Positions 37,636-51,000 of a DNA stretch of 64,000 bases are shown piece by piece. The stretch comes from Argyresthia goedartella (taxonomy: Eukaryota > Arthropoda > Insecta > Lepidoptera > Argyresthiidae), in contig OX463815.1 in NCBI GenBank assembly GCA_949825045.1, forward strand, positions 19,151,231 to 19,215,230, read 5' to 3'. The position numbers and the translations under genes are program-made. The notes beneath the pieces were generated by a model. That model made no database searches. It had not been told where the DNA came from and saw only the letters and a program-made list of their open reading frames with translations. Numbering within the stretch: position 1 is the stretch's first letter; every line of letters starts with the position of its first letter.

Positions 37636-37720
37636 ATGTATTTTTACTAGAAGGGATAAAATTATTATTATCGTAACATAACATATGGTAGTAGTGATAG
37701 TAGTAGTAGTAGGTACTCAC

Positions 37721-37825
37721 CATATCAGTGTGGTTGTGATAGTAGGTCTGCTCGATGAGCGGGAAATTCTCTCGTCCGAGACGACGTTGCAACTGTAGCA
37801 GGTGGCCGAAGACCCATGGTCGGTC
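37721..37825 (-). CDS. Syn: Synapsin exon g (last one visible)
   Basis: Acceptor ttgtatggtctccag, donor gatatg|gtgagt. Encodes [20 protein letters not shown] then [15 protein letters not shown], 35 codons, phase 0 at both ends. The next exon should encode the GHxHGG part of the ATP-grasp fold and is not found to the left. Confidence 0.96.
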
Positions 37826-40799
37826 CTGGAGACCATACAATTGATGAGAATCTGGCTAAATCTAAAATTGCAAGGAATTAAAGGAAGTTGGGTGAATAAA
37901 ATAACCTTAGCTTCTGAAATGACGACGAACTGCAGTGCAGTGAATAGCTTCATTAGTAAGGTACGTGCCAAATTAAATACTAAAATGTATCAGTCGTTTG
38001 AAGAACCAAGTCAGGTTGACTTCACCAAACAATTCATTTAAGTTTAAGTTAGTTACACAAGACAAGATCAACAAACTTTAATTAGAAATTCTTTCATAAA
38101 CTTGCGGGCTCTTGCAGTCACGTAACAGCACATTAAGATTTATAAATGGAATTGCAATTAGATTCTTAACAGATGATGGAAACTATGAACGTTGCTCAAA
38201 GTGTTTAAGACCCTTATTAAAATCCTGATTTAAGTTCACTATTAACTAAATATCATCGTGCAATCAATCTAGAAATGGAAAGTTCGTCCACTTCTAGTTT
38301 TTCTAGCATTACGAAACTTGGTATGTATATGTAGTTCAGGTAACAATACAAAAATATAGTACCATCGAGGTGGTCTGATGATGGAGCTTGAAGATGGGAG
38401 ACGAAACCCTGGGATGTTTATTTGTAAGCCCATCGAGTTTGCATATTGAGTTCGTGAAGTCCTGTTCATATTTTCTGGCGAAAATCTCATCATCATCGTC
38501 TGATGATCGAGCTGGAAGGTGGTAGATGGAAGACTGGCATCCTTACTTGAAATCCTATCAAGTTTGGGTTCATTCGATTCATCTTATCAAGCCAGAAATA
38601 TTGGTTCGAAAAAGGTGTACGCAGTTTGATGATGAATTACCTACTAATGAAGCTATTCACTGCAATTCGTCGTAATTTCAGAGTTAAGGTTACGAACTTA
38701 CCGACATTTTATTTACCCAACTTCCTTTATTTCCTTGTAATACTCATAAACCCAATCCAATTTTCAATCCATCGTATAATTATTTAACAACAAAATTTAA
38801 ATGAAAGGGACGCCTGCCTTACATCAGAAGTAACCGTCGAAAATTGTGGACAAGTGACAGTTTTCTTATCTAAACGTCAATTCGACATAAGCTGCGTTGA
38901 TTTGGCTTTGAATTGCAGTTAGTGATTGAGGCGCATGGCATTACCATAGACTAAAGGTTATCGCTGACTTATACGAGCCCGCTCCCGTATAGCTAAAGAA
39001 TGTTAATTTAAATATGGCTTTTAGGTTGTGCTCTGTAGGTATACTATCGAGTGGTACGTTTGCAGCTATTGCGGCACTTAGCTGTACGACAGCAGAAGGT
39101 CGTGAGACAACGATTAACTTAAGGCCATCCACCCATAGGACTACGCGACGAAGACGACGCGACTGCGACGCAACTCATATGCCCATAAGAATCAGGACTC
39201 AAACAAATTGCAAGCTACTCAAGTGGAACTCTAAAGTATGGGGAGTCACAGTCACGTCGTGGTTGCGTGGCGCCATGTGCGGATGGCCTTGGCCTTACAT
39301 TATGGGTTACACATAATGGCTGAAGTGTAAAGTAGGTAGGTACCTGAAAATGATAGATGGAATTGAGGCTGTTGACGGATGGCACGCCTCCGAACTTGAG
39401 ACCCAGCAGTAGGGAGCGGTAGTCTGCGCCTGCGTCGCGGACGTTCTGACGGATCAGCACAAACTCGGGCCTGGATGCAAGGGTGTTGGTGAGGGGAAAA
39501 AAGTGAAGAATTTTTAGATTATGTAAGTAAACCATTACATATCACTCTATGCCCACTAGGTTTTTTTTTGATATTTTTGATTTTTGACAGCTTGATTAAC
39601 CTCCCCAATCGCAGTATGTAATTATTTAACCAAGGACATATGGAGGGATGATATCATCGCCATAGCTGGCAGGCAGTGGCTGCGGGAGGCACAGGACTGG
39701 AAGAGATAGCGTGGTAAAGAGGAGGCCTATACCCAGCGGTGGGTAAATGTGGGCTGATCCGATTGATGGATTGAATATGACGTATGAACTGTTAAAGTAA
39801 TGATGTGATAATAAAATATTCTTGGTTGTGCGCCCCGCAAATTGCTAATAGGAGTGACAGTTTCATACAATTTTGTTGTTTTGATAAAACATGGCTCTTA
39901 TTTATAAATACATAAATGTTCATGACAGGTCACACGCCTTGGCGTTATGCCTATTATAATTTTTCGGGGCTTCTTATAACACGGTTTGTAATATTCTATC
40001 GTGCCTTCACGTCTGAAAAGAGGGACGAAAAAAAAAATATCATGCAGGCTACTTTCGTTTTGAAAAAAAATAAAATAAATAACTGACCAGATTCGCTCGA
40101 AAAATATTGTAAACAGTGTTGGTGCGAAGAAAGAAAGAAAATCATTTTTTTATGGAAAAACCTATGTAGTCTAACGTAATGGTTGTTTACTCTTTGTGTA
40201 TGTTAAAACCTAGATCACGTTTTACCTTACCATTACCAGGTTGGCTGTGTGCTTTGCTTATCGATAGAATAAGATACATAGAACATTGATAAAGCCTAGA
40301 TCTAAACAAGAGTCATCCAATAGCCATCAGTGACGGAAAGTAAAGCATTGACAACAGTAGTAAGTAACGATTCAGTGATATTAATGCCGCTGTGGATCCT
40401 AAAGTAAACGTACAGATATAGGTACTATGAGCCCATTCTAATTAGCATAGTGAACGGTTATTTCCTTACTTGAAACAGCGGGTGACTTTAGTGCCGCTTC
40501 TGTAGACCGCCATGGAAACGTTGGTGCCTTCAGAGTTCGCTGTTACAGTCAGCTCCTATCACAGCAACAAACAAATTCAGTAAGTTATATGTACAATTAT
40601 ATGTACTTAGACAATAGTCAAGCACGGCTGTATTCCCAAGGGTAGGTAGAGGCTGCAAGATCACAGAGGTTATTAAGAGGTGGCAAAATGTGTCCAGAAT
40701 CATGTCCCTAATAGATATCCCAAAATATACACAGATTTATTTACACCCTGTAGATTCGATCTTCTACTCGTACAGTATAGAAGGTACATATTTCATTAT

Positions 40800-40830
<31 letters not shown>

Positions 40831-43800
40831 TACCTTGGACACCTTTTACACACATTGATCTAGCCCCAAACTAGGATTCCCTGTATCTTGGGTACTAGAC
40901 AACGATATATATACTTATATAGAGAAATATTATACTTAGATAGATAAACAACCATGACTAGGGTACAAACATCCGTTCTCATCAAACAAACATTTGCCCC
41001 CACCGGGACTCGAACCCGGGACCCTTGGTTTCGTAGGCAGTGTCACTGCCGACTCGGCCATTCGGGTCGTCATACAGCTAAATCATATACAATCATGTAC
41101 CTATATCAATACTCACGAACAGATAGACAACAAAAACAGTCGGAAAACTCAATCATTATTGCAACTAGGTCAGTCCAGTTTGATTGCGGATTGTTTCCAG
41201 TGAATAGAGGCTTCACCTACGCACTCATCAATGCGAAGTTCTTACTTTTGCGTTAAAATTGTCCTGGAAAACGAGGTAGGTAAATTGAAGTTACTTATAC
41301 TTTATTCAACGTTTATGCGGACAGTATTTTCGCTTAAAAAGCTCTCGAGGAGGCAAAGGAGGGAATTGTTATAAATGGAAGACCCTTCATAATATAGGAT
41401 ATGCGGATGACACATATTACTCGCCAGCTCAATTGAAGATCTACAGCAACTTCTCACGCGTGTGGAGCTATTCACGGACTGAATATCAACACAAATAAGA
41501 CCTAGTACATGATTGTTGGGCGCCCGTCAACAGACGACAACTGTTGCACTATAGATGTATTGTGAATCAACAAGAACATCACAGTACGGAAGTTTAATAT
41601 CGAATCGAACAGGCCCGAAGTGCGTTCACCAAGATGAGTTAAATTCTTTACAACCGCAACATCAAACTGTCCAAAGGTGCACTCTAGTCAGATGCTACAT
41701 ATCATGGGCAAAGACAAATACAATCTGCTCCAACTGATCATACAAGGCAAGATCCAGGGACGTAGAGGACGCGCGCAGTCGCCCACCAACCTCCTGGCCC
41801 TAAATCTCCGAGAATAATTCGGGACGAGCATAACGTCCCTATTCCGGGCGGCATTTCCCTTGTGCTGATTGTCAACCTCCGATAGGAGTTGGTATCCGAA
41901 GAAGAAGAAGACCTACGCATTGGTAAGGAATGAAAAATATTCAGCAACTTGTGATGCTGTATACATGCTGTAAGTCCCTATAGTACGAGTTATCGTAAAA
42001 TAGAATAATCAGAAATCCTTGTGTAATATGATATATAGAAAACATAGGGTTGGCTCACTAGACCTACACCTTCAACCTGCACTGGGCCTCAACGTGGTGT
42101 ACAGCTCGATCAATATCTGAACTGCGCCACTACAGCACCGACAAGTCAGGAAACGGCCTAAGACTGGTCTCGACTTAAGGGGGTTCATCAAGTTACATAG
42201 ATAAAGTAAATAAATAAATGTAGCCTATTAATGTCCCCACATAGGGCCACAGGACTTTACCCGGATAAGAGTGAGATATTCATACATACTCCATCAAGCT
42301 GGCTCAGTGCGGTTTGATGGAAGAGTTTGACGATTACTACTACTACTACTACCCAGAGAGAAGGTACGTATGGAGTAGAGAAGACATCACGAAGGGCTCC
42401 GGTGGCAACTCCACTCAACGTCATTTTCATCCATTAGTTTTTAATCCCGACTACAAAAAGGGGGATGTTATAAGTTTGAAACGTCTGTTGGTGTGTCTGT
42501 ATGTCTGTCCGTGGCTCCCTAATGTTCAAACGGGTGAACGGATTTTAATGCGGTTTTCTGTAAATGCTAGTAGATTTCCCGTAATGGTTCCTAAAAATGT
42601 TTTATTGAAATCGGTTCAGTCTTCCGGAAGTTATCAGGTTAACAAGATAGAGGTCAAATGGGTGGACGGATTTTAATGCGTTTTTTTGTAAATGGTAGTA
42701 GAATTCCCTGCAATGGTTCTTAAATATGTTTTATAATAATCTGTTAAGTGATTCAAAAATTATTAGCTTAACAAGGGAACGTAGACATTAATGTGTCAAG
42801 GGTGTTTTAAATTTAAATTTAAAATCATTTTTCTGATCTGCAAATGACGTAGTGCCGATTTCAAGCCATTGCTCAGCGTTAGACCCTATTAGTTAATCAG
42901 CTACATCAACTCACCCTGAACTCAGCTTGTTCCACACGCACATCCCACTCGCCCGGAAGCCGGCGTCCGCGGAAGTACTTGGACCAGTCAGTGTTCTGAT
43001 CGTCTACCACCAACAGAGTGACGCAGCGGTCCCGGTTGTAGCCGCGGCCGACCGATGCGACTGATGTTACGCTGCCTGCGGGCCAGGATTATGTATGGCC
43101 GATTACTCAGATTGCTGATCAAATAAAGTGCCGCTTAAATGTCGTTCTGACGCTGTCATTTCCCGAGCGGGCAACAGTGACAAATAGCGTAGGGTTTATA
43201 AGCTCTTAGTGACAGTTTGTGTCCGTTTTTACAATATTTGCTGCTGTCTGCTGTGCTTCTGGGCCTTTAGTCCTATCACAAACCATAAACATTTATATAC
43301 AGGCACAAACATTGCTTCTGATCCCTCACTAGGATATCCTGTGTCAAACATTCAAGACCTTTTTTTATTTATCCCCAGCCGGGGTTCGAACCCGGGTGCA
43401 TGGTAGGCAGAGTCACAACCGCAGAACAACAGTGGTATCGGACCATGAGATTGGCCACGATAACATGGCACGAGGTCCTTAACTATAACTGCCCTAGTTA
43501 GGGGATAAGGTTCTATTCCCGAGCACTTTTTAATAGGCTAACGTGCTCGAACTATCGACTGGCCTGATCGATCCTTGAGACAGATGTACACTACATAGGA
43601 AAGTAACTTTTAAACTTGGGTAAACCTAAAACGGAACTTTTATTATTGGATTGCTAGGTCATTATTTTTTTTCCGGCCAGTAGAGTAGCGAAAGGGTTTA
43701 GATTATCAATAGAGTTCAGCCAAAGAGGTAGATTAGGAAGTAGGGCTTCGTAGTGGATTTTGTATTTATTCTGTTACCAAAAATCTAATTTGGCATTCCA

Positions 43801-46800
43801 ATAAACAACAACACGTAAACAATCGTCGTTTGTTACCCTTCACATTACATTTTATAAAGATAACCCTCACAAAATTAAAGCTGGTATTCAGCTTTCCTGT
43901 CCATTGCTTTTATTTCGTTTACTTTTATAAAATGGAATGTGAAGGAAAGCAAAGGTTATCTTATTTCCTTAATTCAATTGAATCAATAAACAATGATAAT
44001 AGGCCTGATCACGATCAGCTTCTGTTATAAGATTCAATCGCCCGAATGAGTCGGGATATTTTTATATGAAACTAACTTGTTTGTTTGGACTTGAGATCTC
44101 AGAGTTCTTGCTATCTTAAATTCACTAGTAGACGGGAGATGTCAAAATTTCAATGACGGCAAGAATTTCATTACAGATAGTTATCCCGACATTATATTCT
44201 CTGTAAACGATCTATTGATACCCTCCAAAAATGTTAGCAAGAGTTCCCAGTGTCGAGTGAACTAGTGACGTCATCTAATTTTTCTTTTTCCTGGGTATCT
44301 TTTTCTTCGTTGCAGTGTCCGATATTGCGAGCGCGATAGCAAACAATAGCAGTAAGACCACAATTTCATAATTTTTCCTATTATTTAATATATTTTTCCG
44401 GCTTTTTTTTTCAAATATATTTTGTGTTTCAGTTTCGTGTAAATAACCATCCCTGATTCGGGCGCGTTACATTTGTATTGTTACATATCCCTGCTGGAAG
44501 CACTTACCCAGCAAGTTAGCCCCCTGGTCCCGCGCCGCGCCTGTCAGCGACTGCACGCGCTGCAGCAGCGACTCTCGCGACTTGGCCGGGGAAGATGGCG
44601 CCGAGGTGCCGCGGGACCCGCCGCGCAGGTTTAGCGAGAGGTCGCCACCAGCGGGGGCGGGGACGGGGGCCGCGCCCGCGCCTGACGACGTGCTGGTGAC
44701 GCTGCCACCGCTCGCTGTCCGGATAAGCCAACGTTGTACTCAACAGGAGAGGTGGATTGGAATAGTCCAAACTAGGGATGCAACGATACGCCTTTTTGCC
44801 GATACGATACCGATACCGATACGCTTATAAAAATATCGCCGATACGGATACCGATACCGATACGCCTATTTAATAAAAAAAATGAAGGTAAAATAGATAA
44901 AACACAAGTCAAGTCATTATTTTTATTAGGTAATACAAAAATATACACAGGTTGATGCAGTTTTAGTAATTAAAATTAACATTAATCAGATTTTTGTTTA
45001 AAAAACAAAGTATTCTTAAGTTTGACGGAGAAAGGCGATTTCGCAAGTCTGTTTGAATGAGACCTGAGGTGGAAAATAGTCTCTCAGATGCGACAGAACT
45101 CATTTGGAAACTAAAATACTTCTGCGCCATTTTTTTCAAGTTTGGGTATAAGACGTCATTGCGCCAGAAAGCAAAAGGATCTGCATCTCTCGCTATATTA
45201 GGAGACCTTAGGTATCTCTCGACTTCTTCTTTGAGAGAATTACAGCTCAGAGTAGACAGGGGCTCATCTTCCTCGGACTCTCTGATAATATTCTCACAAA
45301 CGCTCCAAAGCCCGCCACGCGTAGGCATCTCAGAACTTACAGTACTACATGTAGGTGTGACCGTGTCTGATGCTAGATTAAGCTCAAGTAAGTGAACAAG
45401 GCGCGTTTTTGCCGTATTTATAGTAGACTGTAATTGAAATATTCGTGCTTTGTAACGAGGATCAAGCATTGTGGCTAAGCAATACGTTTCTTCTTTTTCC
45501 AAATCATAAAACTTTTCATTAAGAGCCAATAACAAGTCAGCTGCTAATTTTTGCGATGAATTTTCCCTTTCTGTCGACGGACTTCTTAAGTTTTGTAATA
45601 ATTTTCGAAGACTGTTAATTAACGGAATGGCGTCAGATAACGTAGCAGTGGCTTTGCTTATTGACTTTGTAGCCTCTTCGAAGTATCGCAAAATGTTCAC
45701 CACTTTCTCCATCATTACCCATTCTTCAGTCGTAAGTTCTACTTTGCATTTTACACGAGGCAGACAAGCTTGTACTGCATCTCGTTGTTCCAGTAAACGC
45801 CTTAATGCCACTAGTGTCGAGTCCCAGCGTGTAGATATGTCCTGGATAAGGACATGATTGGGAATATTATGTGCATTCTGCATTTCTTTTAAAACCTTAC
45901 TGCTGCTTGTGGAATGACTGAAATGTCCAATGATAGACCTTGCTTTGGTAATCATTTCATTCACTTTGTCATCATTAAAGAGGCCGGCTTTGATAACCAG
46001 TTGCAATGAGTGAGCCAAACATTTGACAGGTACAACATCGTAGGTTTTTTGAACTTCTCTAATAGCGACAACCATATTTGCGGCGTTGTCGGTAACTACT
46101 GCTCGAACTCGGTCTTGTATACTCCAATCTTGAAAAGCCTTGTTAAGATTACTTGCTATGTTTATACCTGAATGCTTAGCTCCATCGAATGGCATAACCT
46201 CAAGGCAGTAATTTTTGTATTCAAAATTTGCATTGATTCCATGAGCTGTCACGCTAATAAAATCATTAGATTGCGAAGAAGAGTCACTTGTCCATATGTC
46301 AGATGTTATCACAATATGCGGCAGCTCTTTTAACAGCTCTAGTACTTTAGCTTTAACTCGCTGATAAATTTCTGGTATGACTTTTTCAGTAACATGGGGC
46401 CGCGAAACCATTTTATAATTTGGCCTTAGCTTTTTTATTAATCTTTGGAATCCTATTTTGTTCACCAGATCAAACGGCTCCATGTCTACACATATTTCCT
46501 CTGCAATAGTGCGAGTAATATCTTTTGCCCGAATATCGTCGTCGCTATAAAGTAATTTCTTATCGATAATCTCCTCCAGAGTGGCTTGTTTCTTAGGTTG
46601 TGGGCCATTGTCATCGTCAGACTTTGTTTTCTGGGTAGTCGTTTTCGACGTTGAAGCGGTGTGCAATTCACTTGGATGGTGCCTCTTCATGTGGATCCAC
46701 AAGTTTGATGTGTTATAACTTTTAGAAATGATGCCACGGGACACTTTTTCTTTACAATACAAACATATTGATTTGGATTTATCAATTGTCGAAATTTCAA

Positions 46801-47996
46801 AATGATTCCATATAGTAGAACTTTTGAGCTTTGAAGTTGACATGCCTACTAATTTACTTTATCTGACTCAAACGACTAGTTATAGTTAATAATATACCAC
46901 GCGCGACAACAGTTAACCTAGCGAAATATGACAATAATATAATATTATGTGCGAGGCGGGCGATACAAAACACTGAATAGAGCGCGGGGTTTCCCCGGGC
47001 ATAGTTCGTTCGTGCCTCGTTTGCAACGAAAAAGACGAAACAACGCGCGCGTTTACATTGTATTGCATGTTTAACGTGCCTCGTTTGCAACGAATTATAC
47101 GAGAAAAAACGCGCGTTTACATTACATTTTTAAAGCGCGAAATTTTAAATGTATCGTTGTATCGGCCATAAAAATATCGCCGATGCCGATATATCGGCAA
47201 ACCCGAAATATCGCCGATGTATCGGTATCGGTATCGTATCGGTTGCATCCCTAGCCAAACACATGTTAGGTTTCAATCGATTGGAGAGTTTTACTCAGCA
47301 ATTCACAATCATGTGAATCTGGTAATACTGCATTAGATCATTTAGTTTGATATGGTCACCTTAAAGTCCGGTGATGAAATTGCCGTTACAATAACTACCT
47401 GAGTTGATCACGTACGCGGATGATGTGGCAGTTCTACGGTCAGTTTGAAACAGAGTATTTAGAGCTTGCTTGCTACTTGAAACTGTAATTACCTATGATC
47501 GGAACCAAACGCAGTTCGATTCTGTGATCGATGTACTAGTTAAGGTAAATTCGGAACGCACCTTTTTTGTCTAAGAAAAATGTAACTTGTCTTCCGTCCA
47601 TCAGTGTGAGACGAAAAAAAATTGCCGTGAAATATTCGCGAGGGCTTTCCTGCCTAGAGATTTGGGAGAAATGGGTCTTCCAACTGCGAGATTGGAAGTT
47701 CCGCCGCGGCCGGTCGCAGTGGATTGAACAATATTTCGGGACTAGTCAGAAGGTTTCCACTCCTTGTGTATTGAAGTACTGAGAGCCCCCCGGGATGTTT
47801 AGTGTAGTTACCTTCAGGCTTGCACTGAGAGACATTGGATCGGGGCGCGGGATCCGACCTCAGTGCAAGAAGTCTGAACGGTCGCACCTGCGTTCGAAAC
47901 CTCGTTGGGAGGTATCGTGCTTTTATAATTAAGTGGAACAGTGTATCAATGCTGTCGGCAAATGGTGCACCTTTAAGGGCGTATTTTCTATCTTGT

Positions 47997-48027
<31 letters not shown>

Positions 48028-51000
48028 GCTGGTCTTTACCTACTGTGGAAAGAGGAATCATACAATTACCTACCCGAGCCCAACGGTGGCAGCATATGTA
48101 TGACCGCATTTTTTTCAGCCCCCAAAGGGCTATTGTCACGAGAAGGAATGACGCCCTGTCTAAATTTGTTGGCTCCCTCCCAAGGTGGTGTTCCGGGTTG
48201 CGGCCCATACACAGCTGGAAAACTGGCTCATCACCGTAGGGGGTCCAACTGACGGTGTTCCACCGTGCAATAACCTTAAATCCTATCACTCACTGCTGCA
48301 GCTTCACCGAACGCTGCCCGCGTCGATTCTGGGTGCAACCAAACTGATGATGATGAAGATTCCGTCGACAGCGCTTTTGCCAGCAAGGTAACTCAATACC
48401 CGTCTTAGTCTAATATGCGTGGCTCCCCCGCAGAGCTTCTTAACACGCGAGTCGAAGCTTAACAGCCTAGAGGGCTACCGGCGCCACTCTCCGGTACAGG
48501 CCTTTTTTGCAACCCGAAATTTGGTAATATCCGTTCAGACCAGTCGCGGGGCCGAAATATGGCTAACAAAAACTCGCGTTAAGGTGGCGGATCGCCTGCC
48601 CATTCGTTGTTACAAAACTAAAACGAAAATCTTTCCAGCACAAAAATCACGTTGATTTGGCTGACAACATTTCATTTCATTTAATTTTTTTAACTAATGG
48701 CAATCTGCCCTGCTATTGCCAGACAATTTCTGCCAGTATCATGTAGTGGAGGCACCATGTGAAGAGACGCGGGGCAAATCTTAAATTGGCTGAATACATT
48801 TTAGTAGGTGTCTATCCGAAATAAAGTTTTACATTATCGGTTAGTTCCATGCAATATATACATAACACACACAAAATAAACTAAGGGACAACACAATAAC
48901 ATAAAGGGAAGGAAGGTGATACATATCTATTATAATTTTTTTTTGTTAATATGGATAAATTTAGCTAATAAAAATACTATCTTTGGGTTGGGGAATAGAG
49001 AAAGAAGGTGGCGAATATTAGTAGGGATAGGGAGACCGATTGAGGGTATTAGGGAGTACAAGGAATCAAGGCCATAAATGGGGCAGTTAAAGAAAATATG
49101 GTCAACGGACCCATCCTCAAGACCGCACTCGCAAATGGAGGAATCTCTGATTTTTATCTTCTTTAAAAACACTGGAGAACAGCAGTGACCTAAGCGTATT
49201 CTGCATAAAATTAGGAAACGAGAAACTTTTTTTTGGTATTTGTCAACTGACGTTTTTAAAGATGCGTTCCGAATTCACCGTAACTAATACATTGATCACA
49301 GAATCGTACTGCGTTAGGTTCCGAACAACCTATATAATATAATATAGTAATATAACAAAGAGGACAATCTTAAACAATTCGACCTAGGCCCATAGTAAGC
49401 TCAACAAGGCTTGTGTGTATTGGTACTAGACGACGATATATTTAATAGGGATAAATAATTACGTAAATACAAAAAAAAAACCAAGACTAAGAAACAAATA
49501 TTCATTGTCAACACACAAATATTTGCACTTACCTGGATTCGCACCCAGGACGTCAGCTTCGTAGGCAGGGTCACTGCCCGCTAGGTGAAACCGGTCGTCA
49601 ATTGTATATATCAAAGACCAATGTTAACCATGATACGTAAAAAATACTTATTTCTAGGATAAATGTGTGGAACGGTAGAACTCACCCTGCGAGGTCGGCC
49701 TCTGGTTCTGGTTTGGCTTGGGCTGGCTGGTGGTGGCCGGCTGGCCAGTGTAGGGGTCCACCTCACCCTCATCGCACTCCGATTGGAGGTCCCCGGAGCT
49801 GAATCTGCGCAACGCCTCCGCTGAGCTACTCGCCACCACACCGCGTGAAAGGGGGGAGAGGAGCACACACTCTATGTAGCCGCCACTCAAAATCCTACAT
49901 CCTAGCGCTCAAAACTGCTTTGCCAATTAGTGCTTGATTGACACGAAAAGAAAAGTCGAATGCCTGTTTGATACCCTAACTGGGTAAACACCCAGGTGTG
50001 ATAGAGTCACAAACATGCACACGTGATTTGCCGTATGCAATTCTGAATACTGAAGCTCAACTGCAAATTATGCGTTTACTAGATAGATAAAACCCCCTTA
50101 CAGATGGCTGCTTATTCGTAGGAAATTAATCCTGTTCATTAAGAGGAAGGTTTAATTGACTGGAAATTAAATGATACTAATAAAACCGAGCAACGTCGAC
50201 CCAATCTCAACTTAATTTTCCTTGGTTTGGATATTTAACTTGGATTATTCTGACGGTTTTATTGCCAGATTTGCATTTTTTCACAGCGGAATAAATTACG
50301 CCGACAGAATTCGAAATAAGGTTAAATAATTAATTTTGAAAAAAAAAACATCGATCACATTGACATCGAGGTAGCGATGGGCCATGCACTGATGCTTATG
50401 AATCGAGGTTCCTACTTGCTGGCTGACGCAACGAATAAGAACCTTCGTGTGAACTGCATTACGGCGTGACGTGGCGTGGCTGAACTGAAGAGTGGCGGAG
50501 GTACATAGTGGGGGGTGGGCAAGGGAGTTTAGGGTATGAAGTGTGCAGGGAGGGGGACACAGATGAAACGCGGTGAAGCGGGCTTAGCCTTCGTATTTTA
50601 TTTTCGCAACAAACACGAAAACTTACATTTACACAGTAAAAAAATATCCCATGTAAAAAGTTTGTTATTAATAAACAAAATACACCGGAAGCTCAAGCAA
50701 GCTTCGTGATAGTTTCATAGTGAGACGAGGTGAAAATTCCAGCAGACTGTGGAAAGTTACTAGAGTTTCTATATCATATTATTTAAAGGGTAGTATTTAA
50801 ACTAGTGACTGTAAATTAATGTTTTAAGTGACAAAAATGATTAATTTAGGTTATTGTGTGCGAGTGAGTCGCGACAGACTGCGACTCACTCGCAGTCTGT
50901 CGCTCATTACTAAATGAGCGACAGACTGCGAGTGAAGAGAAATCAACAGAACAGCTACGTGCAAACATTAATTTGAGTTACTTAAAATACAAAATCAGAA

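Noticed and set aside
39014..39316. 100-codon plus-strand frame between Synapsin exons
   Set aside because: Overlaps repeat-like, Arg-rich low-complexity sequence (cgacgaagacgacgcgactg), has no homology I recognise, and runs antisense across intron.
45057..45857. Plus-strand open frames inside the hAT element
   Set aside because: Shadows of the transposase on the opposite strand.
47835..48289. Opposing open frames of 134 and 97 codons
   Set aside because: Overlap each other around a TA microsatellite and show no recognisable motif; probably decayed repeat sequence.
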